From the NCBI GenBank assembly GCA_009733575.1, contig ML769661.1, forward strand, positions 34,984 to 89,238: a stretch of DNA of 54,255 nucleotides, read 5' to 3'. The stretch's first letter is position 1. The number at the start of each line of letters is the position of its first letter. This stretch comes from Gymnopus androsaceus JB14. Lineage: Eukaryota > Basidiomycota > Agaricomycetes > Agaricales > Omphalotaceae. Both the position numbers and the translations under genes were made by a program. This document shows positions 53,901-54,255 of this stretch, one piece after another. The notes beneath the pieces are model-generated. The model worked only from the letters and a program-made list of their open reading frames with translations, did not search any database and had not been told where the DNA came from.

Positions 53901-54255
53901 CGACTATATTGCGACTATATATACTTGTGCATTGGATACGATTGTAACAGTTTTGGGCGTACTCCCCTCATCATCAATCCCCGACCATACAAGTTCTTCT
54001 AAGACATTTCTTATATACTTTGCTATTCCTTGCTTTGACATTACTTATTTGACAGCTGTTTCGAAAAACGGAGCCACCTCCAAAAATCCTGAGGTAACGA
54101 GAGCAATTCAGTTCTGGTGGGGCCCGTAGGTTAATGAATCGAAATGAGGAGCAACTGAATGGTTGGCTGTGGCGATTGCTTTTTTTTGAGGTGGCCTCCG
54201 TTTTTCGAAACAGCTGGAATAAATATCGACGGCACAAATGATATAGTACAAGGGT
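53901..54255. other. Downstream intergenic sequence
   Basis: No gene is seen. It holds the small TIR element at 54053-54216. Confidence 0.5.
54053..54216. mobile_element. 164-bp MITE with CAGCTGTTTCGAAAAACGG ends
   Basis: CAGCTGTTTCGAAAAACGG at 54053 and its complement ending at 54216 continue inward for about 33 bp (GAGCCACCTC against GAGGTGGCCTC). GA touches both sides but no longer duplication is evident. There is no open frame. Confidence 0.8.

Overview
The window looks like a piece of an Agaricomycete (mushroom-forming basidiomycete) genome. The signs are short introns (about 38-92 nt) with GT-AG borders and CTAAY-type branch sites, a KDZ transposase with its CxC2 cysteine cluster, an Spt5-like KOW-domain gene of the type multiplied in mushrooms, an RNAi RNA-dependent RNA polymerase, an F-box gene, and multi-span membrane proteins of basidiomycete type. 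Most of the window is transposon-derived. Families were recognised by eye from residue patterns; no database search was run.

Layout. 1-4400: an LTR scrap, a TIR element with telomere-like interior, one truncated and one intact multi-exon gene on the minus strand, and an 80-bp hairpin. 4817-7683: decayed Spt5-like KOW gene. 8018-12780: decayed KDZ transposase gene with a hAT-type MITE at an intron end. 13076-13695: MITE with a TTA duplication. 13904-18362: Ty3 (gypsy) pol, inactive. 18788-24892: two multi-exon genes on the opposite strand, lying between that pol and a purine tract plus LTR at 25320-25993. 26014-28699: two ~1 kb inverted arms with a solo LTR of the same family at their centre. 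28823-36071: a Ty1/copia element on the minus strand with its AATCT target duplication, holding a telomere-like TIR element in one LTR and a hAT-type MITE (itself holding a palindromic element) in the other. 37237-38538: seven-span-type membrane protein. 40536-40801: small secreted protein. 40921-42486: TIR element with a transposase-like fragment. 42765-43426: third LTR copy. 44505-46728: second copia remnant. 47797-50188: an RdRP gene and an F-box gene, each cut off at one end of a TIR element. 50328-51655 and 52419-53900: two membrane protein genes. 54053-54216: a small MITE.

Themes. In-frame stops in the decayed elements are almost all TGA, several at positions where the families carry arginine, as expected from CGA to TGA change (cytosine deamination or a RIP-like process). 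Nested insertions with readable target duplications allow ordering of events. The host genes that still look intact are 2206-3380, 37237-38538, 40536-40801 and 50328-51655; 52419-53900 is intact except for one frameshift.

The best candidates for something new are the two-gene antisense cassette between a Ty3 pol and its purine tract/LTR, the TIR elements with telomere-like interiors, and the family of elements that share CATCAGCAAAACCTG ends but have unrelated self-complementary interiors.
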